Made by a program: the position numbers and the translations under genes. A stretch of 43,769 nucleotides of DNA from RQOF01 sp964461135 (GTDB lineage: Bacteria > Calditrichota > Calditrichia > RBG-13-44-9). The stretch is taken from assembly GCA_964461135.1 (NCBI GenBank), contig CAYWTB010000035.1:1-43769 (forward strand). Reading direction: 5' to 3'. The notes beneath the pieces were generated by a model. It did no database searches. It worked only from the letters and a program-made list of their open reading frames with translations, and was not told where the DNA came from. Positions within the stretch are counted from its first letter, which is position 1. Every line of letters starts with the position of its first letter. Below are positions 17,091-26,889 of this stretch, piece after piece.

Positions 17091-17936
17091 ATGCCACTTA
17101 AAGAAAGAAAAGTTAAGTACATCTCAAGATTTTTTATATACTTTTTTTTGATTGTAGGTTGCATAATTATGGCTATTCCGTTTTTTTGGATGGTGATTTC
17201 TTCTCTAAAATCCCCAAATGAAATTTGGAGTTATCCTCCAGTTTTTATTCCTTCCAAAGTTCAATGGTCAAATTATGTAGAGGCCTGGAACGCTCTTCCC
17301 TTTGATAGATTTTTCATCAATACATTAATTGTTACTGTAAGTGTGACAATAGGACAACTTTTTACCTGTTCGTTGGGAGGTTATGCTTTTGCAAGATTAA
17401 ATTTTCCTGGTAAAAATAAAATATTTCTTGGTTATTTAGCAACCTTGATGATTCCTTTTCCAGTACTAATGATCCCACTTTTTATTATCATGAAATCAAT
17501 GGGTTGGGTTGATACATTAATTGGGTTAGTTGCTCCTGGATTATTTAGTGCGTGGGGAACCTTTCTTATGCGCCAATTTATGTTGGGAATTCCCCGGGAT
17601 TTAGAAGATGCGGCTAAAATTGAAGGTTGTAGTTACTGGGGAATTTATTGGCGAATTATTCTTCCATTGTGTAAGCCTGTTCTAGCCACCTTGGGAATAT
17701 TTACTTTTTTAGGCACATGGAATGATTTCTTATGGCCATTAATTATGATTAATACTGTTTCGAAGAAAACTTTACCATTAGGTTTGGTTATGTTTCAAGC
17801 AAGGATAGCTGCAGAGACCCCATGGCATCTTATTATGGCTGCTTCTTGTTTTACTGTTCTTCCGGTTTTGATTTTATTTATTCTCGGACAAAAATACTAT
17901 GTTAGAGGTATAGTAACGACTGGTTTGAAAGGATGA
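17091..17936 (+). CDS. Sugar ABC transporter permease, MalG type
   Basis: A 281-residue inner-membrane permease of the MalG/UgpE type with about six membrane segments. Typical segments are AIPFFWMVISSLKSPNEIW near the N-terminus, the EAA loop LEDAAKIEGCSYWGIYWRII, and LPLGLVMFQ in the last periplasmic loop. It forms the transmembrane pore with the MalF-type subunit encoded just upstream. A GH130 gene follows after 113 bases. Confidence 0.94.
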   Translation: MPLKERKVKYISRFFIYFFLIVGCIIMAIPFFWMVISSLKSPNEIWSYPPVFIPSKVQWSNYVEAWNALPFDRFFINTLIVTVSVTIGQLFTCSLGGYAFARLNFPGKNKIFLGYLATLMIPFPVLMIPLFIIMKSMGWVDTLIGLVAPGLFSAWGTFLMRQFMLGIPRDLEDAAKIEGCSYWGIYWRIILPLCKPVLATLGIFTFLGTWNDFLWPLIMINTVSKKTLPLGLVMFQARIAAETPWHLIMAASCFTVLPVLILFILGQKYYVRGIVTTGLKG

Positions 17937-17961
17937 TTTACTTTGTATATAAAAAAGTATG

Positions 17962-17988
17962 TTGCACAAACCGGTTATAGGATATTAA
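17962..17988 (+). promoter_or_regulatory. Possible promoter/operator upstream of GH130
   Basis: TTGCAC at 17962-17967 and TATTAA at 17983-17988, 15 bases apart, could be -35/-10 boxes. Between them the sequence AAACCGGTT (17968-17976) contains the 8-bp palindrome AACCGGTT, a core reminiscent of LacI-family operators. No LacI-family gene lies in the window, so this is weak. Confidence 0.2.
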
Positions 17989-18049
17989 ACCGAGATTAGG
18001 ATAATTTAATTCTATCTGAAAAGTCAAATTAAAAAAAGGTAATACTATT

Positions 18050-19051
18050 ATGCAAGAAGACATAATTAGAAAGTTAAAGTCAAGCCCGGTTATTCATAGG
18101 CACCCTGAAAATCCCATTTTAAAAGCTTCTGATGTCCCTTATAAAACTGACCTCGTACTAAATGCTGGAGTTGTTAAATTCTTAGGCAAATACGTTATGA
18201 TTTTTCGAAATGATATTCGGGTGGATGAATATACCGTGAAAGAGGGCATTCATCTTGGATTGGCATTCAGTGATGATGGTTTGCATTGGAAAGTTGAGCC
18301 TGAACCTTGTTTCAACATGCATGATGGTGACGAGTATATCAACACTTACGATCCGAGGTTGATGGTGATTGAGGGAAGATGTTATATGACATTTGGCTGT
18401 GATACAAACCATGGGATCAGAGGGGGAATTGCTGTTACTGATGATTTTGTAAATTTTGAGCTTATTTCATTATCTACCCCGGATAATCGCAATATGGTGC
18501 TATTCGACCAAAAGTTTAATAACATGTATTTGAGATTGGAGAGACCTTTCCCAATTTATGGCCGACCAGGATATCCTGAAAGATTCGATATTTGGATTTC
18601 TGATTCGCCAGATTTAAAGTATTGGGGTAGTCCGGAATTATTACTTGGTGTTGAGCATGTACCATTTTCAAATCAGAAAATAGGTGCAGGACCACCTCCG
18701 ATAAAAACTCCAGAAGGATGGCTCACAATTTTTCATGCTTCCGACTTTAATCCAGATCGAGGGCGAAATGGCTTTGAAAAAACTTGGAAAAAAAGATATT
18801 CTGCCGGAATTATGCTTTTAGATCTTCATAATCCAAGGAAAGTAATAGGTATGAGTAAAAAACCTTTACTTTTTCCTGAAACACCTTATGAAACCACGGG
18901 AGGTTATCGTAATCATGTTATTTTCCCAACTGGTATAATATTAGAAGACTCAGGTGAAGTTAAAATATATTATGGTGCAGCTGATACCTATATGTGTTTG
19001 GCTACTGCTCATATTGATGATCTGATAAGCCTGTGTAATGAAGAAAAATAA
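18050..19051 (+). CDS. GH130 family glycosidase/phosphorylase
   Basis: A 333-residue five-bladed beta-propeller enzyme of glycoside hydrolase family 130. Characteristic segments are RHPENPIL near the N-terminus, AGVVKFLGKYVMIFRND, TYDPRLMVIEGRCYMTFG, the ISDSPDLKYWG motif, KIGAGPPPIKTPEGWL and YYGAADTYMCLA near the end. Most characterised GH130 members phosphorolyse beta-1,4- or beta-1,2-mannosides, including mannosyl-beta-1,4-GlcNAc from N-glycans; some are hydrolases. There is no signal peptide, so it acts in the cytoplasm on sugars imported by the adjacent ABC system. The gene lies between the permease and binding-protein genes. The subfamily, and thus phosphorylase versus hydrolase, cannot be fixed by eye. 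Confidence 0.93.
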   Translation: MQEDIIRKLKSSPVIHRHPENPILKASDVPYKTDLVLNAGVVKFLGKYVMIFRNDIRVDEYTVKEGIHLGLAFSDDGLHWKVEPEPCFNMHDGDEYINTYDPRLMVIEGRCYMTFGCDTNHGIRGGIAVTDDFVNFELISLSTPDNRNMVLFDQKFNNMYLRLERPFPIYGRPGYPERFDIWISDSPDLKYWGSPELLLGVEHVPFSNQKIGAGPPPIKTPEGWLTIFHASDFNPDRGRNGFEKTWKKRYSAGIMLLDLHNPRKVIGMSKKPLLFPETPYETTGGYRNHVIFPTGIILEDSGEVKIYYGAADTYMCLATAHIDDLISLCNEEK

Positions 19052-19167
19052 TAAAATATTTCTAAACATCATAACTTGTATTAGAAATTATTGGTTGCAT
19101 AAAGTCAGTATCTTTTATGAAAAATAAAATGATTATTATTGTTATATAAAAATGAGATTTTTAAAAA

Positions 19168-20544
19168 ATGAAGCGAAGAGAATTTCTAATTAAAATAGGA
19201 CATTTAGGTGGTTTTACACTTTTTTTAGCAATCACACCAAAATGCGGACAGAAAAATACAGATGAAGAACTCCCATTGGTATTCGAGTCCAAGTATCCAA
19301 AGACTGAATGGACAATGGGAGTTGTGGATCCAGAGATTTCAGGCAAATTTAAAATTATGAGTTGGGAAAGTGAATTTCAGTTTAAAAAATGGAATATTGT
19401 CATTAATAAGTTTTTTAATAACTATTATTCTAATATGGAAGTACAAGTAGATTGGGGTATAAGTTTTGCCAATTACAATATAAAATTGCCTATTCTTTTA
19501 GCTGGTGGTAATCCGCCAGATTTGATTTGGATTCATGATACAAGAGCAAAATCGCTTGCAAATTTAAATTTACTTCAGCCACTTGATTCTTTTATTGAGA
19601 ATTTTAAACCCTTAGGATGGCCTGAGGACTTTTATCAATCTCAATTACAATCTTTCAGCTTAAATAATATACAATATGGAATCCCCTATGATTGGGCTCC
19701 AGGAGGATTTTATGTAAATTTAAATTTATATAAAGATATTGATTATCCTCTTCCTGATGAAAATTGGACCTTTGATGATGTTTTAAATGTTGCCATAAAG
19801 TTGACTAAAAATAATTCACAATATGGAATCAACTTTATTCCTGAGACAAATGCAGGTTATGTGTATTGGATTGTAAAATCATTTGGAGGAGAATGGTTTA
19901 ATAAGAACTTAACAGAATCAAGATTCGATATGCCTGAAACCATTGAGGCTTTTCAATGGCTTTGTGATTTACGATGGAAACATAAAGTATCTCCACTTCC
20001 GGATACTATCCAAGGAAGACCTCAACCTTTTTTAGAGGGTAATGTAGCAATTGATTTTAATTTGGGGGCGCCCGCTTTTTCCGATCTGCTGGAGGGAAAA
20101 TTTGACTATACTGTTGTACCAACTCCTAAAGGACCTGCCGGACGTTTTCAGTTTGTTGGGGGATCAGCATTAGGCATCCCACGAAATGCAAAAAACAAAT
20201 ATATATCGTATGAATTAATAAGGTTCATGTTAAGTAATCCCGAGAATCTAAAGTTAATCAGTCAAATGGGAAGAATGTTTGTAAGCAGGATTTCTCTGTA
20301 TGAATATGGACTACCAACGGGAGATATTGCGAAAAAGCTGACAAATTATAAACACGTATTCTTCGATTTAGGGAAACGAGATGGAATACCCGTACCTTAT
20401 TTTAGTAAATATCAGGAATGGGAATCTATTTTTCGCAGGCATGTTGAATTGTTATACTTTGGTGAGGAATTGAATGCAAAAAAAGTATGCCAAAAATTAC
20501 ATGATGATACGAATCGTTTTTTAGAAACAAACCAGTTAACATAA
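19168..20544 (+). CDS. Extracellular sugar-binding protein of an ABC transporter
   Basis: A 458-residue family-1 solute-binding protein. The N-terminus MKRREFLIKIG resembles a twin-arginine leader and is followed by a hydrophobic stretch to Cys26. The residues before that Cys (TPK) do not fit a good lipobox, so lipid attachment is uncertain. Typical features are KFKIMSWES at the start of the fold, LLAGGNPPDLIWIHD, and NPENLKLISQMGRMFVSR near the end. It should capture the imported saccharide and deliver it to the MalF/MalG-type permeases encoded at 16200 and 17091. The unusual order (permeases, GH130, binding protein) still points to one uptake system. Confidence 0.9.
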   Translation: MKRREFLIKIGHLGGFTLFLAITPKCGQKNTDEELPLVFESKYPKTEWTMGVVDPEISGKFKIMSWESEFQFKKWNIVINKFFNNYYSNMEVQVDWGISFANYNIKLPILLAGGNPPDLIWIHDTRAKSLANLNLLQPLDSFIENFKPLGWPEDFYQSQLQSFSLNNIQYGIPYDWAPGGFYVNLNLYKDIDYPLPDENWTFDDVLNVAIKLTKNNSQYGINFIPETNAGYVYWIVKSFGGEWFNKNLTESRFDMPETIEAFQWLCDLRWKHKVSPLPDTIQGRPQPFLEGNVAIDFNLGAPAFSDLLEGKFDYTVVPTPKGPAGRFQFVGGSALGIPRNAKNKYISYELIRFMLSNPENLKLISQMGRMFVSRISLYEYGLPTGDIAKKLTNYKHVFFDLGKRDGIPVPYFSKYQEWESIFRRHVELLYFGEELNAKKVCQKLHDDTNRFLETNQLT

Positions 20545-20729
20545 AAAATGTTTGCCATGAAATTAAAAGTGAAATTTTGATGTTTCTTTATAAAAGAATT
20601 CTTCAATAATCGCAATTTAATATTCTCAAATTAATTTAAAGAATAAACTATCTTTTGGTCAAATTTTAATGAATCTACGACTGGACAATAGTCAATTTTT
20701 AACCAAATTAAATAAGAATTGGATTTGAA

Positions 20730-22238
20730 ATGAAAACTCCCCCAATAATAGTCTTTATTATAATGGTTATTTTTCTATATTTCTTTAATTGCTCCGATTT
20801 TAACAAATCTGAAAACAAATCTGACGGCTTAATAAAAGGCAGTTTCTTTGAAAATGGTAAACCTTGCAGCTTGAGAATAAACCTTCATAATGCCCAAAAT
20901 AAATTATTTCTAAAATATGCGTCATCGGGAAACGATGGAAATTTTGTATTTTCAGGACTAGATTATGGGAGCTACTATCTGATAACTCATCCTGCTGATA
21001 AGGGTACCGAAATGCCTTTACAATGGCGCACCCAAGAAATTAATATCAGTAAGAAATCTCCGGAATATGATTTATCTCCCGTTGACGGATGGTCTGTAAA
21101 TGTAATTAAACCCTTTGATTGTTGTTCATTTGATTTGAGTATTTTAAAGAATTATAAACATCTCGCATTTCAATGGACGCCCTATTGCACAGAAGCTCAG
21201 TATGAAATTGAAATTACCGATATTTTTAATGACCGTGTTTACAAATCTGGATTAATTGAAAATCATCAGTTCTTCTTTAATGGTTTTTTCCCTGATAGTA
21301 CCAAATTATCTAAAGGTGTGTACAGGTGGACTCTTAAAGTTTTACCTAAAAACAATGAATGGATGGGTCTTTCAAATTTTTATGATTTTTCTATTGGAGA
21401 AACATGTGACCACCAGGTATTTGGCGGAACCTATGTTGAACTTGATTTCCCCGGGTGGTATACAAGGGTAATCCAAAAATTTGATCTGGTAAATTTTTTG
21501 GATAAATGCTATTTATTGACAACCACACTTAATGCCGGACAGGTTCCAATTTTGGGCCCTAAATTGGGTGAAAAACAGAAATTTTTTTATGATAAAAAAA
21601 TAATGTTTGCCTACAGTGGCCAACCTATTCACTTAGGTAAAAAGTTTATAGATGGTAAGAGTATACCCTTTTCGATACTTCTTCATGAAATGGCTCATAA
21701 TTTTCAAATTGGGGGTTTGCCGGGTTTTCCGAAAATACTCCTTGACGATAAAATGAATAATAATAATGCAGGTTTTTGTTTTTCAGAAGGTTTAGCAACA
21801 TTGAATTCTATGTATGTTGCCGAAAAGATATTACAAGAAAATGTGAGTGAAGAGATAAAAATAGTAATTGAAAATGATAGGAAAAAAATGATAGATACAT
21901 ACTCCGAAGCCCTGAATTACTATGAAAAATCTGGGAATGATTATATAAAATTGACACCCGATGTAGTTGATGGCATCTTTTATTACCTCGGCAATAAATA
22001 TTCCTGGGATATATTTTCGCAGTTCTTTAAAATTTTCCAGGAAAATAAAAATACCGACAAAATTTACAATTTGGTGCAATCAAAAGAATCAAAAATGTTG
22101 TCGGTAATTATTGGTTCTTTAAGTGTGGCTTGCAAAGATGATTTAAGAGAGAAATTCCTTATATGGGGATTCCCTTTTGATGATCAATTTTATAGAACAA
22201 TTTATCCTTTAATACAAAAATCCCTAACTCAAAATTAA
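20730..22238 (+). CDS. Putative lipoprotein zinc metallopeptidase (HExxH)
   Basis: A 502-residue exported protein. A hydrophobic leader ends at Cys21 (FFNC), a plausible though non-classical lipobox. Residues about 35-100 look like a CarboxypepD/Cna-B-type beta domain (GNDGNFVFSGLDYGSYYL). The C-terminal half holds a zincin motif HEMAH at 319-323; the third ligand is probably Glu353 in FSEGLATL, 30 residues after the second His. This layout resembles gluzincins, and the HExxHN start recalls M60-like peptidases that attack glycoproteins, but family assignment needs a profile search. It lies between the sugar-binding protein and amidohydrolase genes, and a second HExxH protein sits at 23688. 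A role in releasing peptides or glycopeptides at the cell surface is inferred. Confidence 0.7.
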   Translation: MKTPPIIVFIIMVIFLYFFNCSDFNKSENKSDGLIKGSFFENGKPCSLRINLHNAQNKLFLKYASSGNDGNFVFSGLDYGSYYLITHPADKGTEMPLQWRTQEINISKKSPEYDLSPVDGWSVNVIKPFDCCSFDLSILKNYKHLAFQWTPYCTEAQYEIEITDIFNDRVYKSGLIENHQFFFNGFFPDSTKLSKGVYRWTLKVLPKNNEWMGLSNFYDFSIGETCDHQVFGGTYVELDFPGWYTRVIQKFDLVNFLDKCYLLTTTLNAGQVPILGPKLGEKQKFFYDKKIMFAYSGQPIHLGKKFIDGKSIPFSILLHEMAHNFQIGGLPGFPKILLDDKMNNNNAGFCFSEGLATLNSMYVAEKILQENVSEEIKIVIENDRKKMIDTYSEALNYYEKSGNDYIKLTPDVVDGIFYYLGNKYSWDIFSQFFKIFQENKNTDKIYNLVQSKESKMLSVIIGSLSVACKDDLREKFLIWGFPFDDQFYRTIYPLIQKSLTQN

Positions 22239-22331
22239 ATAAAAACAATCTATATGTTAATTTTTGCAATAGAAAGAGTGAAAAATTAGTCTGACTGGGG
22301 AAAATTGAAATGACTTATAACAGAGGTAAAA

Positions 22332-23627
22332 ATGAGTTATATATCACAATTATCAGAAAAAATTTTAGCAGAGATTAATTACATTCCGATAATTGATTCT
22401 CATGATCACTTGGGACCCGATGAGAATGGTATTATTCCGAAGTTCGATCTATGTGATTTAATTTTTCACAATCTGAATCCTGATTTAATCACATCAGGTA
22501 TGCCCGGTTTAGGTACTCATGCCCAAACTCCCTGGCCAATGGAGACAAAAGATCCAGCAATTAAATGGAAAAGTATAAGAAAATTCTTAAAGAATATAGA
22601 AAATTTAACCTCTTATAAAATACTTATTGCCGGGATAAAAGAACTATATGATTTTCCTTATGATAAGATTGATGATTCTAACTGGAATTTATTAAATGAG
22701 CAAGTCACTTCAGCATATCAACAAAAAGATTGGACTGATTTGGTTATTAAAAAAAAATGTAATATCCATGCAGTGATTGTTGACATGGATACAGTGGAGA
22801 TGGATCGAGATTATTTTTTTCCGGCCATTAAATTAGATTATGTGATGATGGGAATGTTAAATCAAAAGGGTAGAGAGAAAATTGAGAAAAAACATGGAAT
22901 TAAAATTCAATCTTTTGATGACGTTTTGGAAGGTCTTAGTAAAATATTTGAAGAATATGTTCGTAAAGGAGCAATCGCAATTAAATCGGTTGCTGCATAT
23001 TACAGGTCGTTGAATTATGAAACAGTTTCCCCTGGGAAAGCAAAGGAGATTTTTAACGTACCAGAAAGATCAAGAACGGATGAAATGCATAATAAATTTC
23101 AAAATTTTTTGATGCATCAGATCGTTAGTATGGTTAATGAAAAGCAAATGCCAATTCAATTTCATACCGGTAAATTAGCATGGAATTTTCAAACAGTAAC
23201 TAATACAAATCCGGTTCTTCTTACCAATTTATTGCAAAAATATCGCTCAGCAAAATTCGATTTATTTCATGGTGGTTTTCCCTATGCCAATGAATTTGGT
23301 ATAATGGCAAATAATTTCCCTAATGCTTATCTCGATTTAAATGGATTAATGTGGACTTCCTTCTCAATTACTAAAAAATATCTCAGTGAATGGATTGAAA
23401 TGGTACCTCAAAACAAGATAGTGTGGGGAGCCGATAGCTTTAGGGTTCTAGAGGGTGTCGTTGGCCAGGTTTTCTATTTTAAGAAAATTCTGGCAGATAT
23501 TTTAGCAGAAAAAGTACAAAATGGCTATTTCGATGAAGAATCTGCGATATTAATTGCCAATAATATTTTATTTCAGAATGCACAAGATCTTTTTTGTCTG
23601 AAAGACAAAATAAACATTTATTCCTAA
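22332..23627 (+). CDS. Amidohydrolase-superfamily protein
   Basis: A 431-residue cytoplasmic TIM-barrel metal-dependent hydrolase (Amidohydro_2-like). The metal site is visible as IIDSHDHLG (His24, His26), FHTG (His278), FHGG (His313) and WGADS (Asp368). An AGAGGT ribosome site precedes the ATG. Related families include uronate isomerases, lactonases and amidases or decarboxylases, so the substrate is open. Its place between two exported HExxH proteins and inside a sugar-uptake locus suggests action on an imported breakdown product, for instance a sugar acid or lactone formed after the MDR dehydrogenase. That link is inference. Confidence 0.83.
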   Translation: MSYISQLSEKILAEINYIPIIDSHDHLGPDENGIIPKFDLCDLIFHNLNPDLITSGMPGLGTHAQTPWPMETKDPAIKWKSIRKFLKNIENLTSYKILIAGIKELYDFPYDKIDDSNWNLLNEQVTSAYQQKDWTDLVIKKKCNIHAVIVDMDTVEMDRDYFFPAIKLDYVMMGMLNQKGREKIEKKHGIKIQSFDDVLEGLSKIFEEYVRKGAIAIKSVAAYYRSLNYETVSPGKAKEIFNVPERSRTDEMHNKFQNFLMHQIVSMVNEKQMPIQFHTGKLAWNFQTVTNTNPVLLTNLLQKYRSAKFDLFHGGFPYANEFGIMANNFPNAYLDLNGLMWTSFSITKKYLSEWIEMVPQNKIVWGADSFRVLEGVVGQVFYFKKILADILAEKVQNGYFDEESAILIANNILFQNAQDLFCLKDKINIYS

Positions 23628-23687
23628 AACCCTAGACAGAGGTAAATTTAAAAATAAATTTAAATTATTTACAAAAAGGATTAAATC

Positions 23688-25295
23688 ATGGGAAAAATCT
23701 ATCAAATTTGTATAACCAGTACTTTTATTCTATTTATTAATACTTGTTTTGCTCAGGATTTTAATTATCAAAATATTCTATTCAATACTGCCTCTACTTT
23801 AACTGCACGAATTCACGCAATTAACTATGTGACCGGTAATATTTCTGTGACGGGAAATGATTCCAGAAGTCCAACTATTCCTTTTACCTGGAATTGGGGA
23901 GATGGCAATGTCTCGGAGGGTTGGTTTCCTCAATTTCATGTTTATAGTGATAAGGGACAAATTTATATCCTTAAAATTACATCTCATTACTCTAGCACCG
24001 ACTCTGATTCTATAAAATTACTTGTTCGTTTTACCTCTTCAGAGTTAAATCCTATATCTTTGCCAGAATCAAATAAAGTATTAATTCCAGATTCGATGGT
24101 TAATTTAACAAGTCGGATGCCGGGTTATGAAATACCCCCTAGTTTGACTTTTTTTAATGATAGTTTTTTTCAGTTGTTTTCAAGATCTGATATTGAATAT
24201 GTTCTAACTTTGGCGGCAACAATCCAAAAAGATTTTGCCAATGACAATGTTTATTTGCCTAACTCTCAATTTAGACAAGTAGTATTGAGAGATTCTGGAT
24301 TTGGGGGAATGTATTCACTTTGGTATACCACACCTATTAGTTTTGGGGCCGGTGATTATGGTTTTCAGGGTTCTTTAGGTTGGTCGTCTTTTTTTCATGA
24401 AATGGGACACAATACTTCATTAAACTTTCCTGCAAATTATTATTTTGGGGGGAAAATCGATGGATCAGCAAATGCTATTTTTTCTGAAACCATGGCACAA
24501 ATTTTTCAGCATTCCACGGCATATGAAATTATAAATAAGTATCAACAATATGGATTAGATGAATTCTTGAAATTGGAAATTGAATTCAGTGCTCTTTCAT
24601 CGATGAAGGTGGTCAGAGAATTTTATGATGGTTATTTAAATATGGGAAAGAATTTTTACAGTTGGAATGATCCCATGACACCAAACGATGAAACCATAAA
24701 TACTTTTATGACAATTGCTTACAAATTTTTTGAACATGCCGAAAATGCTGGTTCAGGATACAAAATCCCTTTGAAGCGGATGATGTTGTTTTTAGAAAAT
24801 TTTGATAATTCATGGGTTATAGATTATTCTCCGCAATATAATACAACTGTTGCAGATACTTTTAGATCGACAATGATGGTTTCCGCACTTGCATATGCCT
24901 TCAATACAGATCTTAGAAATGAATTTAGGAGCCTCAATTTTCCTATTAGTGATAGTATATATGATCGTCTTTTTAGCTATGTTGGAATGGGTAAGAATGA
25001 CAAAATAAATTTTCCTTCGGAAATTCATTTAGAGTATAATTATCCAAATCCATTCAATAATGTTACAAACATTGTATTCGATCTTCCTTCCACCAGTTTC
25101 ATTAAAATTAATATTTATGATCCTACAGGCCGTTTAATTCGTCAATTAATGTCAAAATATCTTGTTGCTGGTAAATATAAAATTCAATGGGATGGGCGAA
25201 GCAGATTTGATCAAACTGTCCCCTCAGGAATATATATCTGTAATCTAAGTACTGATTATTTCGATAAAACTTTCAAGATTTGTTTGTTGAAGTAA
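23688..25295 (+). CDS. T9SS-exported PKD-domain zinc metallopeptidase-like protein
   Basis: A 535-residue secreted protein. The signal peptide ends near CFAQ (residue ~23). A PKD-like domain follows (TWNWGDGN, about residues 40-115). The central domain carries a zincin motif HEMGH at 237-241 followed by N, and a likely third ligand Glu267 in FSETMAQ, 26 residues later. HExGHN with a downstream Glu is the pattern of M60-like (enhancin) peptidases, which cleave glycoproteins near glycans; this is a motif-level match only. The last ~90 residues are a T9SS sorting domain (YNYPNPFNNVTNIVF, SGIYICNLS). It should be surface-exposed. The gene is preceded by AAAGGA and lies in line with the lipoprotein HExxH gene and an M28 peptidase gene, suggesting a protein-degrading arm of the locus. 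Confidence 0.82.
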   Translation: MGKIYQICITSTFILFINTCFAQDFNYQNILFNTASTLTARIHAINYVTGNISVTGNDSRSPTIPFTWNWGDGNVSEGWFPQFHVYSDKGQIYILKITSHYSSTDSDSIKLLVRFTSSELNPISLPESNKVLIPDSMVNLTSRMPGYEIPPSLTFFNDSFFQLFSRSDIEYVLTLAATIQKDFANDNVYLPNSQFRQVVLRDSGFGGMYSLWYTTPISFGAGDYGFQGSLGWSSFFHEMGHNTSLNFPANYYFGGKIDGSANAIFSETMAQIFQHSTAYEIINKYQQYGLDEFLKLEIEFSALSSMKVVREFYDGYLNMGKNFYSWNDPMTPNDETINTFMTIAYKFFEHAENAGSGYKIPLKRMMLFLENFDNSWVIDYSPQYNTTVADTFRSTMMVSALAYAFNTDLRNEFRSLNFPISDSIYDRLFSYVGMGKNDKINFPSEIHLEYNYPNPFNNVTNIVFDLPSTSFIKINIYDPTGRLIRQLMSKYLVAGKYKIQWDGRSRFDQTVPSGIYICNLSTDYFDKTFKICLLK

Positions 25296-25327
25296 TTTGG
25301 CTTAATGGTTTCAAATAGAGGAGTTCA

Positions 25328-26605
25328 ATGAATATGGAAAATAATTTTGATGGCTCAAGAGTCTATGAATTTATTAAAAGTATTAATTTTGTTAGAGTTG
25401 GAGGAACACCCGAAGAGAAAAGAGCAGCTGACATAATTCAAAAAAAGGTGAATTCATATGGAATAAAAACAACTTTTCATGATTTCTCATTAGCTACTAG
25501 CTACGGATCGAAATCTGACTTCAAATTTCTTGAACCATATGAGAAAAAAGTTGAAATTTCTCAACGAGTTATTTCGGGTGGAACTCCTTTAGAAGGATTG
25601 ACAACCGGGTTTAAATATATTGATTCCGGTGGTGAAAGATATTGCCATGATATCGAGGGAAAAGTTGTGATGACAACCGGTCGGCTTGATCGGGTTTTAT
25701 ATGAAAGATTAGTTAGAAATAAGGTTGCAGCTGTTATTGTTCCTATGGGATATGGACAAAAAATATATGGTATAACTTTTAATATAGATTTTGTGACAAA
25801 ATTTGGAGAATTGCCTGTTTGTTTTATGAATTATGATGATGCATTGGAAATGGTTAAGAACAAAATTTCGAAGGTATTTATTAAAATTGAAGACAAAACA
25901 GATTTTAGCTCTGTGGGAAGGAATATTGTTGGTGAAATAACTGGGTCAGTCAAACCCGAAGAGGAAATACTTTTTATTGCCCATTATGATTCTACTCTAA
26001 ATACAGGTATTTATGATAATGCGGCAGGAACTGCAACTGTAGTTGAATTGGCAAAACACTTTTCATTAAATGCCCCCAAAAGAACGATCAAGTTGATTTT
26101 TTTTACTGGTGAGGAATTGGGATTAAGAGGTTCAAAGGCTTTCATAAAAGATTTAAAAGAGTCCAACTTCGATTTATATAATATAAAATTGGTAGTCAAT
26201 TTTGATCTTGGAGGTCCCATTCTTGGCAAAAACTGTATTCGCGTTACAGGTAATGAAGAAATGGCTGCATATATAAAAAGCACGAACCTGATTGAGGACT
26301 GGGATTTTACTATATCTGAAGATATTTATTCAAGTGATAATATGCCTTTTGGATTAGAAGGGATTCCGGCTATAAATATTTATAGAGAATCTCTTGGATT
26401 AGGACATTCATGGAATGATACCATTGATCACATATCAGCAGATTCCTTTAATGTTTTGGGCGAGTTTTCAATAAAATTGTTATCTGGCATAATTAACGCT
26501 CCTGTTTTTCCATTTAAAAGGAAAGTCAGTGATGAACTGAAAAAGAAAATTATAAAATATTTTAACGATTCTTCTGCCGATGAACCACGTGAGGATATTG
26601 AGTAG
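25328..26605 (+). CDS. M28-family aminopeptidase
   Basis: A 425-residue zinc aminopeptidase with no signal peptide, so probably cytoplasmic. Metal ligands and catalytic residues fit family M28: His219 and Asp221 in AHYDS, Asp230 in YDNAAG, the Glu262-Glu263 pair in TGEELGLRGS, Asp293 in NFDLGG, and His360 in GHSWND. A PA-like insert probably lies between about residues 80 and 200. GAGGAG stands seven bases before the ATG. It follows the T9SS metallopeptidase gene by 32 bases and would finish degradation of imported peptides or glycopeptides. M28 also includes amidase-type members such as glutaminyl cyclases, so the substrate is not certain. Confidence 0.9.
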   Translation: MNMENNFDGSRVYEFIKSINFVRVGGTPEEKRAADIIQKKVNSYGIKTTFHDFSLATSYGSKSDFKFLEPYEKKVEISQRVISGGTPLEGLTTGFKYIDSGGERYCHDIEGKVVMTTGRLDRVLYERLVRNKVAAVIVPMGYGQKIYGITFNIDFVTKFGELPVCFMNYDDALEMVKNKISKVFIKIEDKTDFSSVGRNIVGEITGSVKPEEEILFIAHYDSTLNTGIYDNAAGTATVVELAKHFSLNAPKRTIKLIFFTGEELGLRGSKAFIKDLKESNFDLYNIKLVVNFDLGGPILGKNCIRVTGNEEMAAYIKSTNLIEDWDFTISEDIYSSDNMPFGLEGIPAINIYRESLGLGHSWNDTIDHISADSFNVLGEFSIKLLSGIINAPVFPFKRKVSDELKKKIIKYFNDSSADEPREDIE

Positions 26606-26811
26606 AAAGAAATTTATCTTGCGGCTAAATTATTGGGTTGATTTACTTTTTTGTCGAAGCGAAGTGGTGAATTATTGGAAGATTTCAAAAAGTTTTCAGA
26701 AAATATTTAACTCATTTCCTCAATTTGTATAATTTCGCTTTTTAATATACCACTCAGCTTCTAATACAGATAGCTGTATACATTTACCCAATTTAATCAT
26801 AAAAGGCCTTC

Positions 26812-26834
26812 TTTTTGATTGGTCTGATCAAAAA
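26812..26834. terminator. Symmetric hairpin between convergent genes
   Basis: TTTTTGAT (26812-26819) and ATCAAAAA (26827-26834) form an 8-bp stem with a 7-base loop. A-runs and T-runs at the outer ends allow it to act in both directions, between the M28 gene (plus) and the GH38 gene (minus). The stem is AT-rich, so strength is doubtful. The rest of the 284-base gap holds no recognisable gene. Confidence 0.4.
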
Positions 26835-26889
26835 TGGTATAAGATTCAATACCGGCTTTTGACTGAAGAATTTTATATTTAATATTACA

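Noticed and set aside
20730..22238. HExxH lipoprotein considered as a SusD-like partner of the TonB receptor
   Set aside because: It lies far from the receptor gene, has a zincin motif, and shows none of the helical repeat features of SusD.
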